A stretch of DNA of 64,000 bases from Paenibacillus alginolyticus DSM 5050 = NBRC 15375 (GCF_000422905.1 NZ_AUGY01000001.1:300711-364710), one strand, 5' to 3'; positions 34,374-45,551 are shown, numbered from the stretch's first letter. Notes: generated by a model from the sequence alone, not told the origin. Made by a program: numbers and translations.

Positions 34374-37001
34374 GTGGCCCAATATACGCCGATGATTCAG
34401 CAATACTTAGCCGTGAAGGCGCAAGTCCCGGATGCTTTTTTGTTCTTTCGTCTGGGTGATTTCTATGAAATGTTTTTTGATGATGCGATTAATGCCTCGC
34501 GTGAGCTGGAGATTACGTTAACAGGCAGAGAAGGCGGCGGCGACGAGAAAATCCCGATGTGCGGTGTCCCTCATCACGCGGCGGACAATTACATGTCTCG
34601 GTTAATCGAGAAAGGGTATAAAGTCGCCATATGCGAGCAGGTTGAAGACCCTGCTGAAGCCAAAGGTGTCGTGCGGCGTGAGATTGTTCGTATCGTTACG
34701 CCGGGAACCGTTATGGATAGCAAGCTTCTAGGCGAATCGAGCAATAATTACATCGTTTCCCTAGTGAGTCAGGAACACGGTTATGCCTTTACGGCATGCG
34801 ATATTTCAACGGGTGAGCTGTATACAACACGGCTTGCTAACTCATGGGAACTCGTCGTAGACGAACTTAATGTATACAACCCATCGGAGATCATTACGGA
34901 TAAGGGCTTATTAACAACAATTCGAGAAACTGGCCTAACTTGGGGACGCACTACGGTGCTGACGGAATGGACGCAAGCGGATGAAAAGCTGTTGGATGAG
35001 CATTTTGCTGAGGATGCTGCACTGCCCAATTTATCAGCTGTGAACCGACAAGGCGTTGCCTTACTGCTTGCTTATTTAAAAGAAACGCAGAAGCGAGCAT
35101 TGACCCATGTGAAGCATATCCGGATATATGAGCCCGATCAATTCATGACGATGGATCCTTTTACACGCAGGAATCTTGAACTCGTTGAAACGGTACGTGA
35201 ACGCGCGAAAAAAGGTTCTTTGCTTTGGCTGCTGGACAAAACAGTAACTGCGATGGGCGCTCGGATGCTGCGCCGTTGGATCGAAAAGCCGCTCATGAGC
35301 GTGTCACGCATCGAAGAGCGGCTGGAAGCAGTCAATCTGCTCTACAATCAGCTCATTATCAGAGAAGATGTGAAGCAAGCGTTGAAGGAAGTCTACGACT
35401 TGGAGCGTTTAGTTGCTCGTATTTCCTACGGGAATGCGAATGCTCGCGATATGATCGCTCTCAAGCACTCCTTGCAGCAGGTTCCGCTGCTTCAAGAAGT
35501 ATGTGCAGCTTCCGGCTCCGAAACGCTACGCAAACTCGTCGAAAATATGGATGCCTGTGAGGATGTTATGTCGTGGATTGCTAACGCAATTGAGGACGAG
35601 CCTCCTGTATCTATTCGGGATGGCGGAATGATCCGCGAAGGCTACCAGCCGTACTTAGATCAACTCCGGGAAGCAAGTAAGAACGGAAAGCAATGGATCG
35701 CGGAGCTTGAGCGTCAGGAGCGGGAGGCGACGGGCATCAAGTCGCTCAAAATCGGCTACAACAAAGTGTTCGGTTACTTTATTGAGGTCACCAAAGCGAA
35801 CATGTCCGCGCTGCAGGAAGGCCGCTACGAACGCAAGCAGACGCTTGCGAATGCCGAGCGCTACGTAACGCCGGAGCTCAAAGAGAAAGAAGCGCTCATT
35901 CTGGAAGCGCAGGATAAAATGGTTGATCTGGAGTATGAGCTGTTCACGGAGCTTCGCGACCGGATCTCCGAGCATATCTCCAGATTACAGAAGCTGGCGG
36001 AAGTGATCGCTACCGCCGATGTTTATCAGTCACTGGCCACGGTCAGCGCGGCGCATCACTACCGCAAGCCGGAGATCGGCGAAGGCTTCGATCTCGAGAT
36101 TGAAGAAGGTCGCCACCCTGTCGTGGAGGCGGTTATACAAGACGGCTCGTTCATCGCGAACGAAACGAGCCTGCTGCTGGATGAGGGCCGCATTCTGCTG
36201 ATTACCGGACCGAACATGGCCGGTAAAAGTACCTATATGCGGCAGGTTGCCGTGATCTGCCTGATGGCGCAGATCGGCTGTTTCGTACCTGCCAGATCTG
36301 CGCGCATTCCGGTCACCGACCGAATCTTCACGCGGATCGGCGCTGCCGATGATCTGATCGGCGGTCAGAGTACGTTCATGGTCGAGATGATGGACATTCA
36401 AGTGATGACCGAGAAGGCGACCAGCAAGAGCCTTGTCATCATCGATGAGCTTGGCCGTGGCACCTCGACCGGGGAAGGGATGGCGATCGCGCAGGCGGTC
36501 ATCGAGTTCCTGCATGATCGGATCGGCTGCAAGACGCTCGTTTCGACGCATTTCCACGAGCTTGCGCATCTGGAAGAAAGCCTCTTGCATCTGCGCAACC
36601 ACTGCATGGCTGTGAAAGAGAGCGGCAGGCAGGTGACCTTCCTGCGCAAGCTCATTCCCGGGGCAGCGAGTACGAGTTACGGCATCTATTGTGCCGAAAT
36701 CGCAGGGCTGCCCGAGGACATCATTCAGCGCTCCTATGAGCTGCTGAATGGGTTTGAAGAGCGGGCGGCGGGTGCTGCGCAGGTCGCCGCAGCGACGGCT
36801 GCCGTCCCGCCTGCGGCAGCTCCCATACAGCAGCTGTCCCTCTTCGAGGAGGACAGCACGGCAAACACGTCCGTCAAGAAGAAGCAGACGGACGGCAAGT
36901 CTCAGCTGGTGCTCGACCAGCTGAAAGGGATTGATTTAATCAATATGACGCCTTTGCAGGCGCTCAATTTAGTATACGAATGGAAGCAAAAGCTGCAATA
37001 A
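34374..37001 (+). CDS. mutS: DNA mismatch repair protein MutS
   Basis: 875 aa. Mismatch recognition ATPase. The N-terminal domain has FFRLGDFYEMFFDDA, with the Phe-x-Glu mismatch wedge in GDFYEMF. The C-terminal ATPase has Walker A GPNMAGKSTYMRQ, then TRIGAADDLIGGQSTFMVEM, LVIIDELGRGTSTGEGMAIA and STHFHEL. GTG 34374 follows TTGGAGGAACGCAAG by 8 bases and gives the usual MAQYTPMIQQYL N-terminus; the ATG 69 bases upstream would add an unusual extension. An Ala/Pro-rich linker precedes the dimerisation tail. Confidence 0.95.
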   Translation: MAQYTPMIQQYLAVKAQVPDAFLFFRLGDFYEMFFDDAINASRELEITLTGREGGGDEKIPMCGVPHHAADNYMSRLIEKGYKVAICEQVEDPAEAKGVVRREIVRIVTPGTVMDSKLLGESSNNYIVSLVSQEHGYAFTACDISTGELYTTRLANSWELVVDELNVYNPSEIITDKGLLTTIRETGLTWGRTTVLTEWTQADEKLLDEHFAEDAALPNLSAVNRQGVALLLAYLKETQKRALTHVKHIRIYEPDQFMTMDPFTRRNLELVETVRERAKKGSLLWLLDKTVTAMGARMLRRWIEKPLMSVSRIEERLEAVNLLYNQLIIREDVKQALKEVYDLERLVARISYGNANARDMIALKHSLQQVPLLQEVCAASGSETLRKLVENMDACEDVMSWIANAIEDEPPVSIRDGGMIREGYQPYLDQLREASKNGKQWIAELERQEREATGIKSLKIGYNKVFGYFIEVTKANMSALQEGRYERKQTLANAERYVTPELKEKEALILEAQDKMVDLEYELFTELRDRISEHISRLQKLAEVIATADVYQSLATVSAAHHYRKPEIGEGFDLEIEEGRHPVVEAVIQDGSFIANETSLLLDEGRILLITGPNMAGKSTYMRQVAVICLMAQIGCFVPARSARIPVTDRIFTRIGAADDLIGGQSTFMVEMMDIQVMTEKATSKSLVIIDELGRGTSTGEGMAIAQAVIEFLHDRIGCKTLVSTHFHELAHLEESLLHLRNHCMAVKESGRQVTFLRKLIPGAASTSYGIYCAEIAGLPEDIIQRSYELLNGFEERAAGAAQVAAATAAVPPAAAPIQQLSLFEEDSTANTSVKKKQTDGKSQLVLDQLKGIDLINMTPLQALNLVYEWKQKLQ

Positions 37002-37083
37002 CTTGCTTTGCACGTTCTTAAGTTTCCTAGCCCCATTTTTGCAACATAAAGGCCTACTTATATAAATTCGAGGAGAGACGCAC

Positions 37084-38517
37084 ATGAAACAACCAAGCAT
37101 GAGAACAATGAAGGTTACCCTAGCACTGGCGTCGGCTCTTATGACGGTTTTGCCCTTAAATGCGTTGGCACAAGAAGATTTACAAACACAGCAAGTCAGA
37201 GAAATCATTGGCAAGCTGCATGTGAGTGGTGTAACAGAAGAAGCGCTAGCGAATCAAAGCATCAAGCAAATGATAGAAGGTCTGAAAGATCCATATACCG
37301 TATTTTTCAGCCAAGAAGAGTACGGGCAGTTCTCCAGCTCCTTAGAAAATAATTACGTTGGCATGGGCGCTAGAATCGGAATTGATGACAAAGGTGTGTT
37401 TTTATCCGAGATTTTTGCAGGTTCATCAGCTGAATCAGCCGGCTTGCAGCGTGATGACTATGTCCGTGCTGTGGATGGCGTTCCTGCTTCTACAACCTCT
37501 ATCGACGAAGTCAGAAACAAAATTGTTGGTGTCGCAGGGACGAAAGTTAATGTTACCGTTCAACGCGGCGACAAAGAATTAACCGTAGAAATTACACGTA
37601 AAGGGATCAATGTACCAGAAGTGTATAGCAAGAGCTTCACGAATGGTGTTGGTTACATTCAAATAACGGATTTCTCCAGTGATGCGGACGAGGATTTTGA
37701 TAAACAGCTTACAGATCTGCAGGCAAAAGGTTTGAAATCTTTGATTATTGACGTCCGTAATAATCCAGGAGGTCTTGTGGATACGGCTCAGAACATTGCC
37801 AAGCATTTTGTCAAAGAAGGCGTTCTGATTCATACAAGAGATCGCAATGGTGTAGATGATCCGGTGTTGATCTCAGGCGGAACGGAATTGTCTATTCCAG
37901 TTTATATTTTGGCCAATGAGTATAGCGCAAGTGCTTCGGAAGTGCTGTCAGGCGCTCTCCAGGACTACAACGTTGCCAAAGTGATCGGCATGCAAACGTA
38001 CGGTAAAGGAAGCGTACAACAGCTTTATCAATTGGATAAAAACAGTGCGCTGAAAGTGACAGTTGAAGAGTACTTAACGCCGAATAAGCGTAAAGTCAAC
38101 AAAGTGGGAATCACACCGGACATCAAAGTGGACGGGGCTTCTGCTCAACTGATTACCGCTTTACAGACAGCTGGGATCAAAGATATTAACGTCGAGATTT
38201 CCAAGCACAAAGTAACTTATAACGGTGTGGAAATCGGAAGCGGTTTCGGTAATTTCCATGAAAATGGCAAATTATATGCATCAACACGCGGCCTAGCGGC
38301 ACTTGTTGGAGCTACGATTACATGGAACGAGAAGACTCGTACGGTCGATGTTTCCGATAATAAAGGTACGTATGCCATACCAGTTGAAGCTGACAAGCTA
38401 ATCATTGAAAATGGGACTAGCTACGTCAATGTTGATCTTTTCGATGATTATTTTCCACAGCTGCAAGTGAAGGATCAAGGGGAGAATGTTTCCATTCGTG
38501 CTGTAAAGGGGAACTAA
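37084..38517 (+). CDS. S41 family carboxy-terminal processing protease (CtpA-like)
   Basis: 477 aa exported serine protease. Signal peptide, then a PDZ domain (residues ~95-170, [17 protein letters not shown]) and the S41 core with the Ser in [17 protein letters not shown] and Lys in [15 protein letters not shown]. The last ~100 residues ([20 protein letters not shown] and [18 protein letters not shown]) resemble the copper amine oxidase N-terminal-type stalk domain common on Paenibacillus exported proteins. ATG follows CGAGGAGAGACGCAC. It sits between mutS and mutL, an insertion into the usual pair. Confidence 0.85.
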   Translation: MKQPSMRTMKVTLALASALMTVLPLNALAQEDLQTQQVREIIGKLHVSGVTEEALANQSIKQMIEGLKDPYTVFFSQEEYGQFSSSLENNYVGMGARIGIDDKGVFLSEIFAGSSAESAGLQRDDYVRAVDGVPASTTSIDEVRNKIVGVAGTKVNVTVQRGDKELTVEITRKGINVPEVYSKSFTNGVGYIQITDFSSDADEDFDKQLTDLQAKGLKSLIIDVRNNPGGLVDTAQNIAKHFVKEGVLIHTRDRNGVDDPVLISGGTELSIPVYILANEYSASASEVLSGALQDYNVAKVIGMQTYGKGSVQQLYQLDKNSALKVTVEEYLTPNKRKVNKVGITPDIKVDGASAQLITALQTAGIKDINVEISKHKVTYNGVEIGSGFGNFHENGKLYASTRGLAALVGATITWNEKTRTVDVSDNKGTYAIPVEADKLIIENGTSYVNVDLFDDYFPQLQVKDQGENVSIRAVKGN

Positions 38518-38522
38518 GAAAT

Positions 38523-40565
38523 ATGGGCAAAATCCAGCTCTTAAGCGAACATATTGCGAACCAAATCGCAGCAGGGGAAGTGGTTGAACGACCTTCTTCC
38601 GTGGTGAAAGAACTCGTCGAGAACTCGGTAGATGCCGGCAGTACTCGGATTGATGTGACCATTGAAGAGGGCGGTCTTCAGCTAATTCGAGTGTCCGATA
38701 ACGGCTCTGGGATGGCTTTGGAAGATTGCGAATTAGCTTTTCAGCGTCATGCGACGAGTAAAATCGCAACAAGTAAAGATTTATTCTCGATACGAACGTT
38801 AGGCTTTCGCGGGGAGGCTTTGCCGAGTATCGCGTCCGTGTCCAGGCTAGAGTGTGTTACTAGCTCTACAAATGATGGACTGGGGCGGAAAATTTCCATT
38901 GAAGGCGGCACGATTCGCAGTGTCGAAGAAACGGCTGCTTCTCGTGGGACGGAAGTGTCTGTGAGGGAATTATTTTACAACACTCCGGCACGGTTGAAAT
39001 ATATGAAAACGATCCAAACCGAGCTTGGCCATATCTCTGATTATTTATATAGATTAGCGCTGGCTCACCCCGGTATCGCCTTTTCTTTGAAACATAACAG
39101 CAATCTCCTGCTTCAAACGTTGGGCAATGGAGACTTGCTTCAAGTTATCGCTGGCATCTACGGTACGGCAATCGGCAAGCAAATGCTTCCTCTCCAAGTG
39201 GAAAGCTTGGATTATACGATCACGGGCTTCGTGGCGAAGCCCGAAATGACCCGCGCGAACCGTGGCGGCATCTCGACCATTGTGAATGGTCGTTACGTGC
39301 GCAACTTCGCGCTGAATCAAGCGCTGCTGCAGGGTTATCATACCCTGCTGCCGATCAACCGCTACCCGGTAGCTGTGCTGCACATCGGGATGGACCCTGC
39401 CTTAGTGGATGTGAATGTGCATCCATCTAAGCTTGAGGTTCGCTTCAGTAAAGAAGCGGAGCTCACCGCGTTAATTGAAGCCGAAGTGAAACGGCTTTTT
39501 GGAAGGCAGGTGCTGATCCCGCAAGGGATGAAGCCTGCAGCACCTAAGGGCGCATATGTACAGGAACAGCTGGATCTTACAAGAACGGTTGAGCCAGTAA
39601 ATGGATCAAGCTCAACTACTCCGGCAGCTTCAACTACGATACCTACACCGCTTCCTGATTCTACGATTCAACGTGTATTCGTGGATTCAGACCGCATGGT
39701 TATGCCGCAGGTGAAGGAGACCGTTACATCGTATCGACCAGAATCGGTGTCAACTTCCCATCCACCTGCAGCAGAGCCGCAAAGAAGCTCGACTGCTCCG
39801 ACAACTTCTGGATCGGGAGCTTCCTATTCGAGCCGTCCGTCATCGTCATCAAACAACAACTACACGTCTCCTGTTGGAGGTAATCCCAGAAGTTCGTCGA
39901 TTCAACAGCAACGCCGAACGAATGAAGCGTTCATGGACTTACTGCCCTCGAAACAAGAAGGCGAGGCTCCTATGCTTCCCGCTTTTCCAAGATTGGACCC
40001 GATCGGTCAAATGCATGGCACTTATTTGGTCGCCCAAAACGAAGAAGGCTTGTTCCTGATTGATCAGCATGCTGCACATGAACGCATTAACTATGAATAT
40101 TATTACGAGCGTTTTGGCAATCCTGCTGAGGCGAGCCAAGAATTACTCGTTCCTATTACTTTAGAGTTTACTCCGTCTGAAGCAGGTATTATTGCTGAAA
40201 AGCTGTCGCTTTTTGAACAGGCAGGCGTGTATATGGAGGCTTTCGGGGGGAATACGTTTCTTGTCCGTGCGCATCCACACTGGTTTCCTTCAGGAGAAGA
40301 GAAGGGGATCGTCGAAGAAATGTGTGAGTGGGTCCTCAGTGAGAAAAAGGCTGTAGATATCGCGAAACTAAGAGAAAAGGCGGCTATTATGTGCTCTTGC
40401 AAAGCATCGATCAAAGCGAATCAAGGACTTAGTGTTCTTGAGATGGAAACACTCATCGATCGGCTCTCAGGCTGTCGTAATCCTTATACTTGCCCGCACG
40501 GACGGCCAATTGTCGTCAGCTTTACGACTTATGAACTGGAAAAAATGTTTAAGAGAGTGATGTAA
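38523..40565 (+). CDS. mutL: DNA mismatch repair protein MutL
   Basis: 680 aa. GHKL ATPase motifs: [23 protein letters not shown], and [16 protein letters not shown] long Ser/Thr/Pro-rich linker (residues ~345-470) precedes the C-terminal endonuclease domain with [14 protein letters not shown] and [11 protein letters not shown], plus CPHGRPIVV, as in MutL proteins of bacteria that lack MutH. It acts with MutS by nicking the error-containing strand. It starts 6 bases after the protease gene. Confidence 0.95.
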   Translation: MGKIQLLSEHIANQIAAGEVVERPSSVVKELVENSVDAGSTRIDVTIEEGGLQLIRVSDNGSGMALEDCELAFQRHATSKIATSKDLFSIRTLGFRGEALPSIASVSRLECVTSSTNDGLGRKISIEGGTIRSVEETAASRGTEVSVRELFYNTPARLKYMKTIQTELGHISDYLYRLALAHPGIAFSLKHNSNLLLQTLGNGDLLQVIAGIYGTAIGKQMLPLQVESLDYTITGFVAKPEMTRANRGGISTIVNGRYVRNFALNQALLQGYHTLLPINRYPVAVLHIGMDPALVDVNVHPSKLEVRFSKEAELTALIEAEVKRLFGRQVLIPQGMKPAAPKGAYVQEQLDLTRTVEPVNGSSSTTPAASTTIPTPLPDSTIQRVFVDSDRMVMPQVKETVTSYRPESVSTSHPPAAEPQRSSTAPTTSGSGASYSSRPSSSSNNNYTSPVGGNPRSSSIQQQRRTNEAFMDLLPSKQEGEAPMLPAFPRLDPIGQMHGTYLVAQNEEGLFLIDQHAAHERINYEYYYERFGNPAEASQELLVPITLEFTPSEAGIIAEKLSLFEQAGVYMEAFGGNTFLVRAHPHWFPSGEEKGIVEEMCEWVLSEKKAVDIAKLREKAAIMCSCKASIKANQGLSVLEMETLIDRLSGCRNPYTCPHGRPIVVSFTTYELEKMFKRVM

Positions 40566-40569
40566 ACCC

Positions 40570-41346
40570 GTGTTAGTGACAACTTCGTATAATCCATCCA
40601 GTGATTTGTTGGACAAAGCCGTGCGATTGGCTGCTGAATATGACGGCCGAGTCGTACCCCGAAGGAAGTATTCTTTGGAACATCTTAGGAATAATTATAA
40701 GGATGATACCCTTCTGCTTGTGACGAGAGATGAGATCAGGTACTATGGAGAAGACCAACCTGCGTACTTTTTTCATCCAAGTATGGCCCTCGTTCGTGTC
40801 AAACGTATGCAGCGAGGAGAAGCCGATTTATTGATTGAGGCTTCTGGTGCAGCATTTGGCGATAATATCGTGGATTGCACAGCAGGTTTAGCGTCGGATT
40901 CTATCGTGTTCTCCTTTGCTGTCGGCCCACAGGGAAGCGTCATGGCACTTGAAAGCGAAAAGATTCCCGCTATGCTGATACAAGAGGGTTTAGCCGTTTA
41001 TGAATCGGAAATTCCCGAGCTTAACGAGGCTATGAGGCGCATCACGGTTAGAAAGACACATCACCTCGCGTATTTGCAGCAATTGGCGCCGCAAAGTGTA
41101 GATGTTGTCTATTTTGACCCGATGTTTCGCAGTCCGATTGAGGAATCTCAAGCGATCTCTCATCTTAGACGCAATGCGAACGATGAAGCTGTCAGTATGG
41201 CATCTATCGAAGAGGCTAAAAGAGTTGCACGCAAGAGCATTGTGCTCAAAGAAAACAGAGACAGTAAAGAATTTGCCCGGCTCGGGTTCGAGCATGTATT
41301 GCGATCGACGACCAAAACAACGTATGGAGTGATTCGACTGTGTTAG
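40570..41346 (+). CDS. class I SAM methyltransferase, RsmJ-like
   Basis: 258 aa. VDCTAGLASDSIVFSFAVG is the SAM-binding motif I in the form used by RsmJ/DUF548 (16S rRNA guanine-N2 methylase), and VDVVYFDPMFRSP is the catalytic-site motif DPMF shared with E. coli RsmJ. The N-terminal DKAVRLAAEYDGRVVPR also fits. GTG 40570 is 5 bases after mutL; the ribosome signal is weak, so translation is probably coupled to mutL. Target base assigned only by similarity. Confidence 0.75.
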   Translation: MLVTTSYNPSSDLLDKAVRLAAEYDGRVVPRRKYSLEHLRNNYKDDTLLLVTRDEIRYYGEDQPAYFFHPSMALVRVKRMQRGEADLLIEASGAAFGDNIVDCTAGLASDSIVFSFAVGPQGSVMALESEKIPAMLIQEGLAVYESEIPELNEAMRRITVRKTHHLAYLQQLAPQSVDVVYFDPMFRSPIEESQAISHLRRNANDEAVSMASIEEAKRVARKSIVLKENRDSKEFARLGFEHVLRSTTKTTYGVIRLC

Positions 41347-42308
41347 CCCCATCAGCCAAGCCGAAATTACTCGTGCTACTAGGTCCTACGGCAGTTGGCA
41401 AGACCAAGCTAAGTTTAGAAATCGCTCAGAAGTTTGGCTGCGAAATTATTTCCGGAGATTCCATGCAAGTGTATCGAGGAATGGATATTGGAACAGCCAA
41501 AGCGAGTGAAGCTGAGCAGAAGATTGTCCCGCATCATTTGATTGATATTCATGATCCATCCTATCCTTTTTCGGCGGCTGAGTTTCAAGAGCGTGTAAAG
41601 TCTTTGATTCTGGACATTCATTCGCGTGGAAAGCTTCCATTTATTGTAGGAGGTACAGGCCTTTATATCGAGTCTGTATGTTACGATTATCAATTCACGG
41701 AAGTCAGTATGGATGAAGCGTTCCGCCAAAAACAGGAAGCGTTCGCTATTGAGCATGGGGACGAGGCGCTGCATCAGAAGCTGCGTGATATTGACCCTCA
41801 GAGCGCTGATCGACTTCATGCCAATGATCGTAGACGCGTAATACGAGCACTTGAGATTTACTATATCTCAGGTGAAACGATGACAACCCATTTGGCGGCC
41901 CAGAAAAAAGAATCTCCTTACGAACTATGTATCATTGGACTGACGATGGATCGTGCCCGGCTGTACACGCGTATTGAGGAACGCATCGACGCGATGATGC
42001 AGGAGGGTCTTATCGAGGAAGTTCAATCGATCCTTGCCGCAGGCTGTCCCAAGCAAGCGATTTCCATGCAGGCACTCGGTTACAAAGAAATCGTCAGCTA
42101 TCTGGAAGGTGAATTGAGTTTAGAGGAAGCGATAACGCTGCTCAAGCGCGACACGCGCCGATTTGCCAAGCGCCAATTGTCATGGTTTCGGCATATGAAA
42201 GACATTCACTGGGTGGATGTGACGGAATCAACAAATTTTTCTGCCCATTTCCAATTTATTAATGATATACTAGCAGGAAAGTTTGTACATAAAATTGAAT
42301 ATAATTAA
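41340..42308 (+). CDS. miaA: tRNA dimethylallyltransferase MiaA
   Basis: 322 aa. Adds a dimethylallyl group to A37 of tRNAs reading UNN codons. P-loop LLGPTAVGKTKLS, SGDSMQVYRGMDIGTAK, then HHLIDIHDPSYPFSA and VGGTGLYIESV are the family motifs; the tail has ALGYKEIVSYLEGE and DTRRFAKRQLSWFR. GTG 41340 overlaps the preceding stop by seven bases and follows GGAGTGATTCGACT. It is upstream of hfq, as in most bacteria. Confidence 0.95.
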   Translation: MLAPSAKPKLLVLLGPTAVGKTKLSLEIAQKFGCEIISGDSMQVYRGMDIGTAKASEAEQKIVPHHLIDIHDPSYPFSAAEFQERVKSLILDIHSRGKLPFIVGGTGLYIESVCYDYQFTEVSMDEAFRQKQEAFAIEHGDEALHQKLRDIDPQSADRLHANDRRRVIRALEIYYISGETMTTHLAAQKKESPYELCIIGLTMDRARLYTRIEERIDAMMQEGLIEEVQSILAAGCPKQAISMQALGYKEIVSYLEGELSLEEAITLLKRDTRRFAKRQLSWFRHMKDIHWVDVTESTNFSAHFQFINDILAGKFVHKIEYN

Positions 42309-42372
42309 TAAATACACCAATAGAAAATAGCGCCTTCTGGCGATAGTTTCATTCCATTAAGGGGGACCACTG

Positions 42373-42612
42373 ATGAACAGATCCATTAATATCCAGGACA
42401 ATTTTCTTAATCAACTACGTAAAGAAAGCATTCCCGTTACCGTATATTTAACCAATGGGTTTCAAATCAGAGGACTAATTCGCGCTTTTGACAACTTCAC
42501 GATCATCATTGACAGTGAAGGACGTCAACAAATGGTTTACAAACATGCCATCTCCACCTTCACGCCGCAACGAGCTGTTTCTTTAATGGCTGCTGCTGAA
42601 GCTTCGGAATAA
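42373..42612 (+). CDS. hfq: RNA chaperone Hfq
   Basis: 79 aa. Sm1 motif [20 protein letters not shown] and Sm2 motif [13 protein letters not shown] are intact, with the short C-terminal tail normal for Firmicutes. It forms hexamers that bind small RNAs and mRNAs. ATG follows AAGGGGGACCACTG, 64 bases after miaA. A terminator follows at 42681. Confidence 0.95.
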   Translation: MNRSINIQDNFLNQLRKESIPVTVYLTNGFQIRGLIRAFDNFTIIIDSEGRQQMVYKHAISTFTPQRAVSLMAAAEASE

Positions 42613-42680
42613 AACGTACTCGTACGTTAGTTTTGCAACTTTTTTATGGACTGAATCGTCTAACCGAATAGAAACTTGTG

Positions 42681-42708
42681 GAGCAACCTTGTTTAAGGTT
42701 GTTCTTTT
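42681..42708 (+). terminator. Rho-independent terminator after hfq
   Basis: GAGCAACCTT (42681-42690) pairs with AAGGTTGTTC (42695-42704), one wobble pair, and is followed by TTTT. It separates hfq from the penicillin-binding protein gene. Confidence 0.8.
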
Positions 42709-42748
42709 GTTGGTTACTACAAGAGAGAAATGAACAACGAGGGAGTCG

Positions 42749-45313
42749 ATGGATTTGGAGAAACCTACGAATAAGAAAACAGCTGCGAATACAAAGACGA
42801 AACCACAAGGAAGCAACAAAGGCTCTAAGAAAAAGAGATTTAATGTTCGCCAATTTATTATGGGTTCGATTATTGCTGCTATTCTGGCTATTATTTGTGC
42901 ACTGGGCATTTATATCGTCGTTATTATGAACGGCTTTAAGATTCTCGATAACAACATTGACAAGATTGATACGGCGAGTGAATCGACGCTTATTTATGCG
43001 CAAGAGGAAGGGAAAGATAAGCCTGCGACAGAAGTTGGCAAAATCTATAAAGGTGAAAATCGAGAAAGTGTGAACATCAAAGATGTTCCGGAGCGATTAA
43101 AGCAAGCCTTCATTGCAACGGAAGATCGTCGGTTTAACGAGCATTCGGGTGTTGATTTTATATCCATTGGTCGAGCGCTTGTTAAAGATATTATTCATAT
43201 GAGCGCTGTAGAGGGTGGAAGTACAATTACCCAGCAGCTTGCTAAAAATGTGTTCCTCAGTTCCGAGAAAACAGCATTTCGTAAAGGGACGGAAATGTCC
43301 ATCGCTTTTGCCTTGGATGAGCGGTTCAGTAAGGATGAAATCCTTGAGAAATATTTAAACCGTATTTTCTTCGGCAGTAATGCCTATGGCATAAAAGCGG
43401 CAGCTAAGGTGTACTTCGGTAAATCCAATTTGAATGATTTGAAGATATGGGAAATGGCGACGCTAGCTGCTTTGCCAAAAGCTCCGTCGAAATATTCGCC
43501 ACTCACACATCCGGACTTTTCGAAGGAACGTCGAGCTGTCGTTCTTAGGCTGATGACTGACCAAGGCTATATTACAGAGGCCGAGCGTGCTGAAGCTGCA
43601 GCAGTGGATTATGTTCCGCCTGCAGCGTCTAGTCAAGGCACCAAGGATTACGCGACTTACTTGGATTATGTGGTAGATGAAGCTGAAAATGTGTATGGCA
43701 TCGATGAAGATGAACTGCTGACCAAAGGCTACCGAATCTATACGACCATGAATCCGAAAGCGCAAAAAGTGATGGAGCAGACTTATGCAAATCCAAGCTT
43801 TTTCCAGAAGGATGCTTCGGATGGCCAAAAGATTCAGAGTGCCATGGTGATTATGGATAACAAAACCGGCGGTTTGATGGCAATGATAGGCGGCCGGGAT
43901 TACAGTACAAAAGGCTTCAGTCGGGTCTATTCCAAAAGACAGCCGGGGTCATCGTTCAAGCCGATAGCGGCTTATGGTCCAGCGCTTGAGAGCGGGAATT
44001 ATACACCGTATTCCATCTTGGATGATACGCAGACAACTTTCGGTAACGGGACGTACTCTCCACGTAACTATGACCGTACTACGCATGGGCAAGTGACGAT
44101 GTTTGAGGCCGTCAAAAAGTCTTATAATTTGGCTCCTGTTTGGTTATTAGATCAACTTAAAGTATCGAAAGCGATTGATTTTGCGAATAAGATCGGGACT
44201 CCGCTCAACAAAGAAAAGGACAAGAACTTGTCCATTGCACTGGGCGGACTTACGGATGGCGTTTCTCCCTTGCAAATGGCGACGGCCTACACTGCTTTTG
44301 CTAACCAAGGTATGCAAAACAAAACGCATGCGATTCTGCGCATTACGGATGCGCAAGGTAAAGAAATCGCCGCTTACAAGCCAGAAAAGAAACAGGTTAT
44401 TCAGCCTAAAACTGCTTACTACATGACGCTGCTGCTTCAGGGCGTAGTAGAACCAGGAGGTACAGGAACCAAAGCGAAATTCAATCGTCCTGTAGCTGGC
44501 AAAACGGGTACAACTGGACTGGACATCAAGGGAATTGAACAATATGATCGTGATGTGTGGTTTGTCGGGTATACGCCGGAGTGGACAGCAGCTGTGTGGG
44601 AAGGCTTCGATAAAGTAGATGCAAAGCACTATGTCACAATCGGCAGCGGAAGCCCGTCATCTATTTTTAAAGAAGTCATGTCGAAGTCGCTGGAAGGGCG
44701 ACCTGTGACGAACTTTGTGAAGCCAGATGGGGTGCCTGATCTAACGGAACCGCCAAAAGGGATCACGGATTTAACTGCTGTGTATTCACCTGAAACGAAG
44801 TCGGTTAAATTAGCCTGGACCTCAATAGGAGAGAAGATCGCTTATCAGGTGTTCCGAAAAGGTACCAAAGACACAGAGCCGAAGATGCTGATTCAATCGG
44901 CAACAACTGATGTGAATGATACGACTATTAGCAGCGAAGAAACTTATCAGTATTATGTTGTACCGATTAATTTGGACTCAAATTTGGAAGGTGCTAAATC
45001 GAATGTCGTGTCCGTCGAAATACCGAAAGATGGCACGTTGCCTGACGGTACGAAGCCATCACCTTCACCAACGGTCTCGCCATCTACATCACCTGGCAAG
45101 AATCCTTTAGAGCCGACGCAGTCACCAGGTACGAAGCCTACGCCATCGCCTGGAAGCACGAATAAGCCTGGCGCTAGTCCGACTCCAAGTTCCGGCATCA
45201 GTCCAAGCCCTACTCCTACCCCATCTCCAGCTAACAAGCCAGTTGATGGTACCGAGGAAAAGCCGAAGGATGGCAAGCAAGACGGGGGACAAGTTATTGT
45301 ACCGAAGTTATAG
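42749..45313 (+). CDS. class A penicillin-binding protein (PBP1A type)
   Basis: 854 aa bifunctional wall synthase. Cytoplasmic basic tail, one membrane span (residues ~38-62), GT51 glycosyltransferase with ATEDRRFNEHSGVD and GGSTITQQLAKNVFL, then a transpeptidase with QPGSSFKPI (active Ser, SxxK), KSYNLAP (SxN) and AGKTGTTG (KTG). A fibronectin-type module and a ~100-residue Pro/Ser/Thr/Gly-rich C-terminal tail follow, likely wall-spanning. ATG 42749 follows GAGGGAGTCG. The stop is followed by the palindrome AGTAACATGTTACT (45312-45325). Confidence 0.93.
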   Translation: MDLEKPTNKKTAANTKTKPQGSNKGSKKKRFNVRQFIMGSIIAAILAIICALGIYIVVIMNGFKILDNNIDKIDTASESTLIYAQEEGKDKPATEVGKIYKGENRESVNIKDVPERLKQAFIATEDRRFNEHSGVDFISIGRALVKDIIHMSAVEGGSTITQQLAKNVFLSSEKTAFRKGTEMSIAFALDERFSKDEILEKYLNRIFFGSNAYGIKAAAKVYFGKSNLNDLKIWEMATLAALPKAPSKYSPLTHPDFSKERRAVVLRLMTDQGYITEAERAEAAAVDYVPPAASSQGTKDYATYLDYVVDEAENVYGIDEDELLTKGYRIYTTMNPKAQKVMEQTYANPSFFQKDASDGQKIQSAMVIMDNKTGGLMAMIGGRDYSTKGFSRVYSKRQPGSSFKPIAAYGPALESGNYTPYSILDDTQTTFGNGTYSPRNYDRTTHGQVTMFEAVKKSYNLAPVWLLDQLKVSKAIDFANKIGTPLNKEKDKNLSIALGGLTDGVSPLQMATAYTAFANQGMQNKTHAILRITDAQGKEIAAYKPEKKQVIQPKTAYYMTLLLQGVVEPGGTGTKAKFNRPVAGKTGTTGLDIKGIEQYDRDVWFVGYTPEWTAAVWEGFDKVDAKHYVTIGSGSPSSIFKEVMSKSLEGRPVTNFVKPDGVPDLTEPPKGITDLTAVYSPETKSVKLAWTSIGEKIAYQVFRKGTKDTEPKMLIQSATTDVNDTTISSEETYQYYVVPINLDSNLEGAKSNVVSVEIPKDGTLPDGTKPSPSPTVSPSTSPGKNPLEPTQSPGTKPTPSPGSTNKPGASPTPSSGISPSPTPTPSPANKPVDGTEEKPKDGKQDGGQVIVPKL

Positions 45314-45412
45314 TAACATGTTACTTTAGCGGGGTCTTTCGGATCGAAGCTGCATGGTCGTTAGCGATGATTTTCATGTTTAAATAGGCAATAGAAGCAT
45401 ATTTTGCTGCTG

Positions 45413-45551
45413 AAACGATGAAAAACAACCTTATTGGACATGGTTTGATCTTAAATAGAGATGTACATGCTAGTTAGGGATGAATTTCATCCTTAAGTCA
45501 TCATGACTAGCCATTAGTCCTATTTAACGATGAAAAACAGCTCTATGGGGG
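45413..45551. repeat. short repeats and palindrome between PBP and cyclophilin genes
   Basis: AACGATGAAAAACA occurs at 45414 and 45526, each time followed by a related CCTTATTGG / CTCTATGGG. Between them GGATGAATTTCATCC (45478-45492) is a perfect 7-1-7 palindrome. The 328-base gap holds no open frame I would support. A GACCCGCAT/ATGCGGGTC hairpin at 45585-45603 lies near the 3' end; its T-rich side is on the minus strand. Confidence 0.5.

Noticed and set aside
36030..36602. 190-codon minus-strand frame in mutS
   Set aside because: Antisense shadow of the conserved MutS ATPase domain in a GC-rich block, without a ribosome site.
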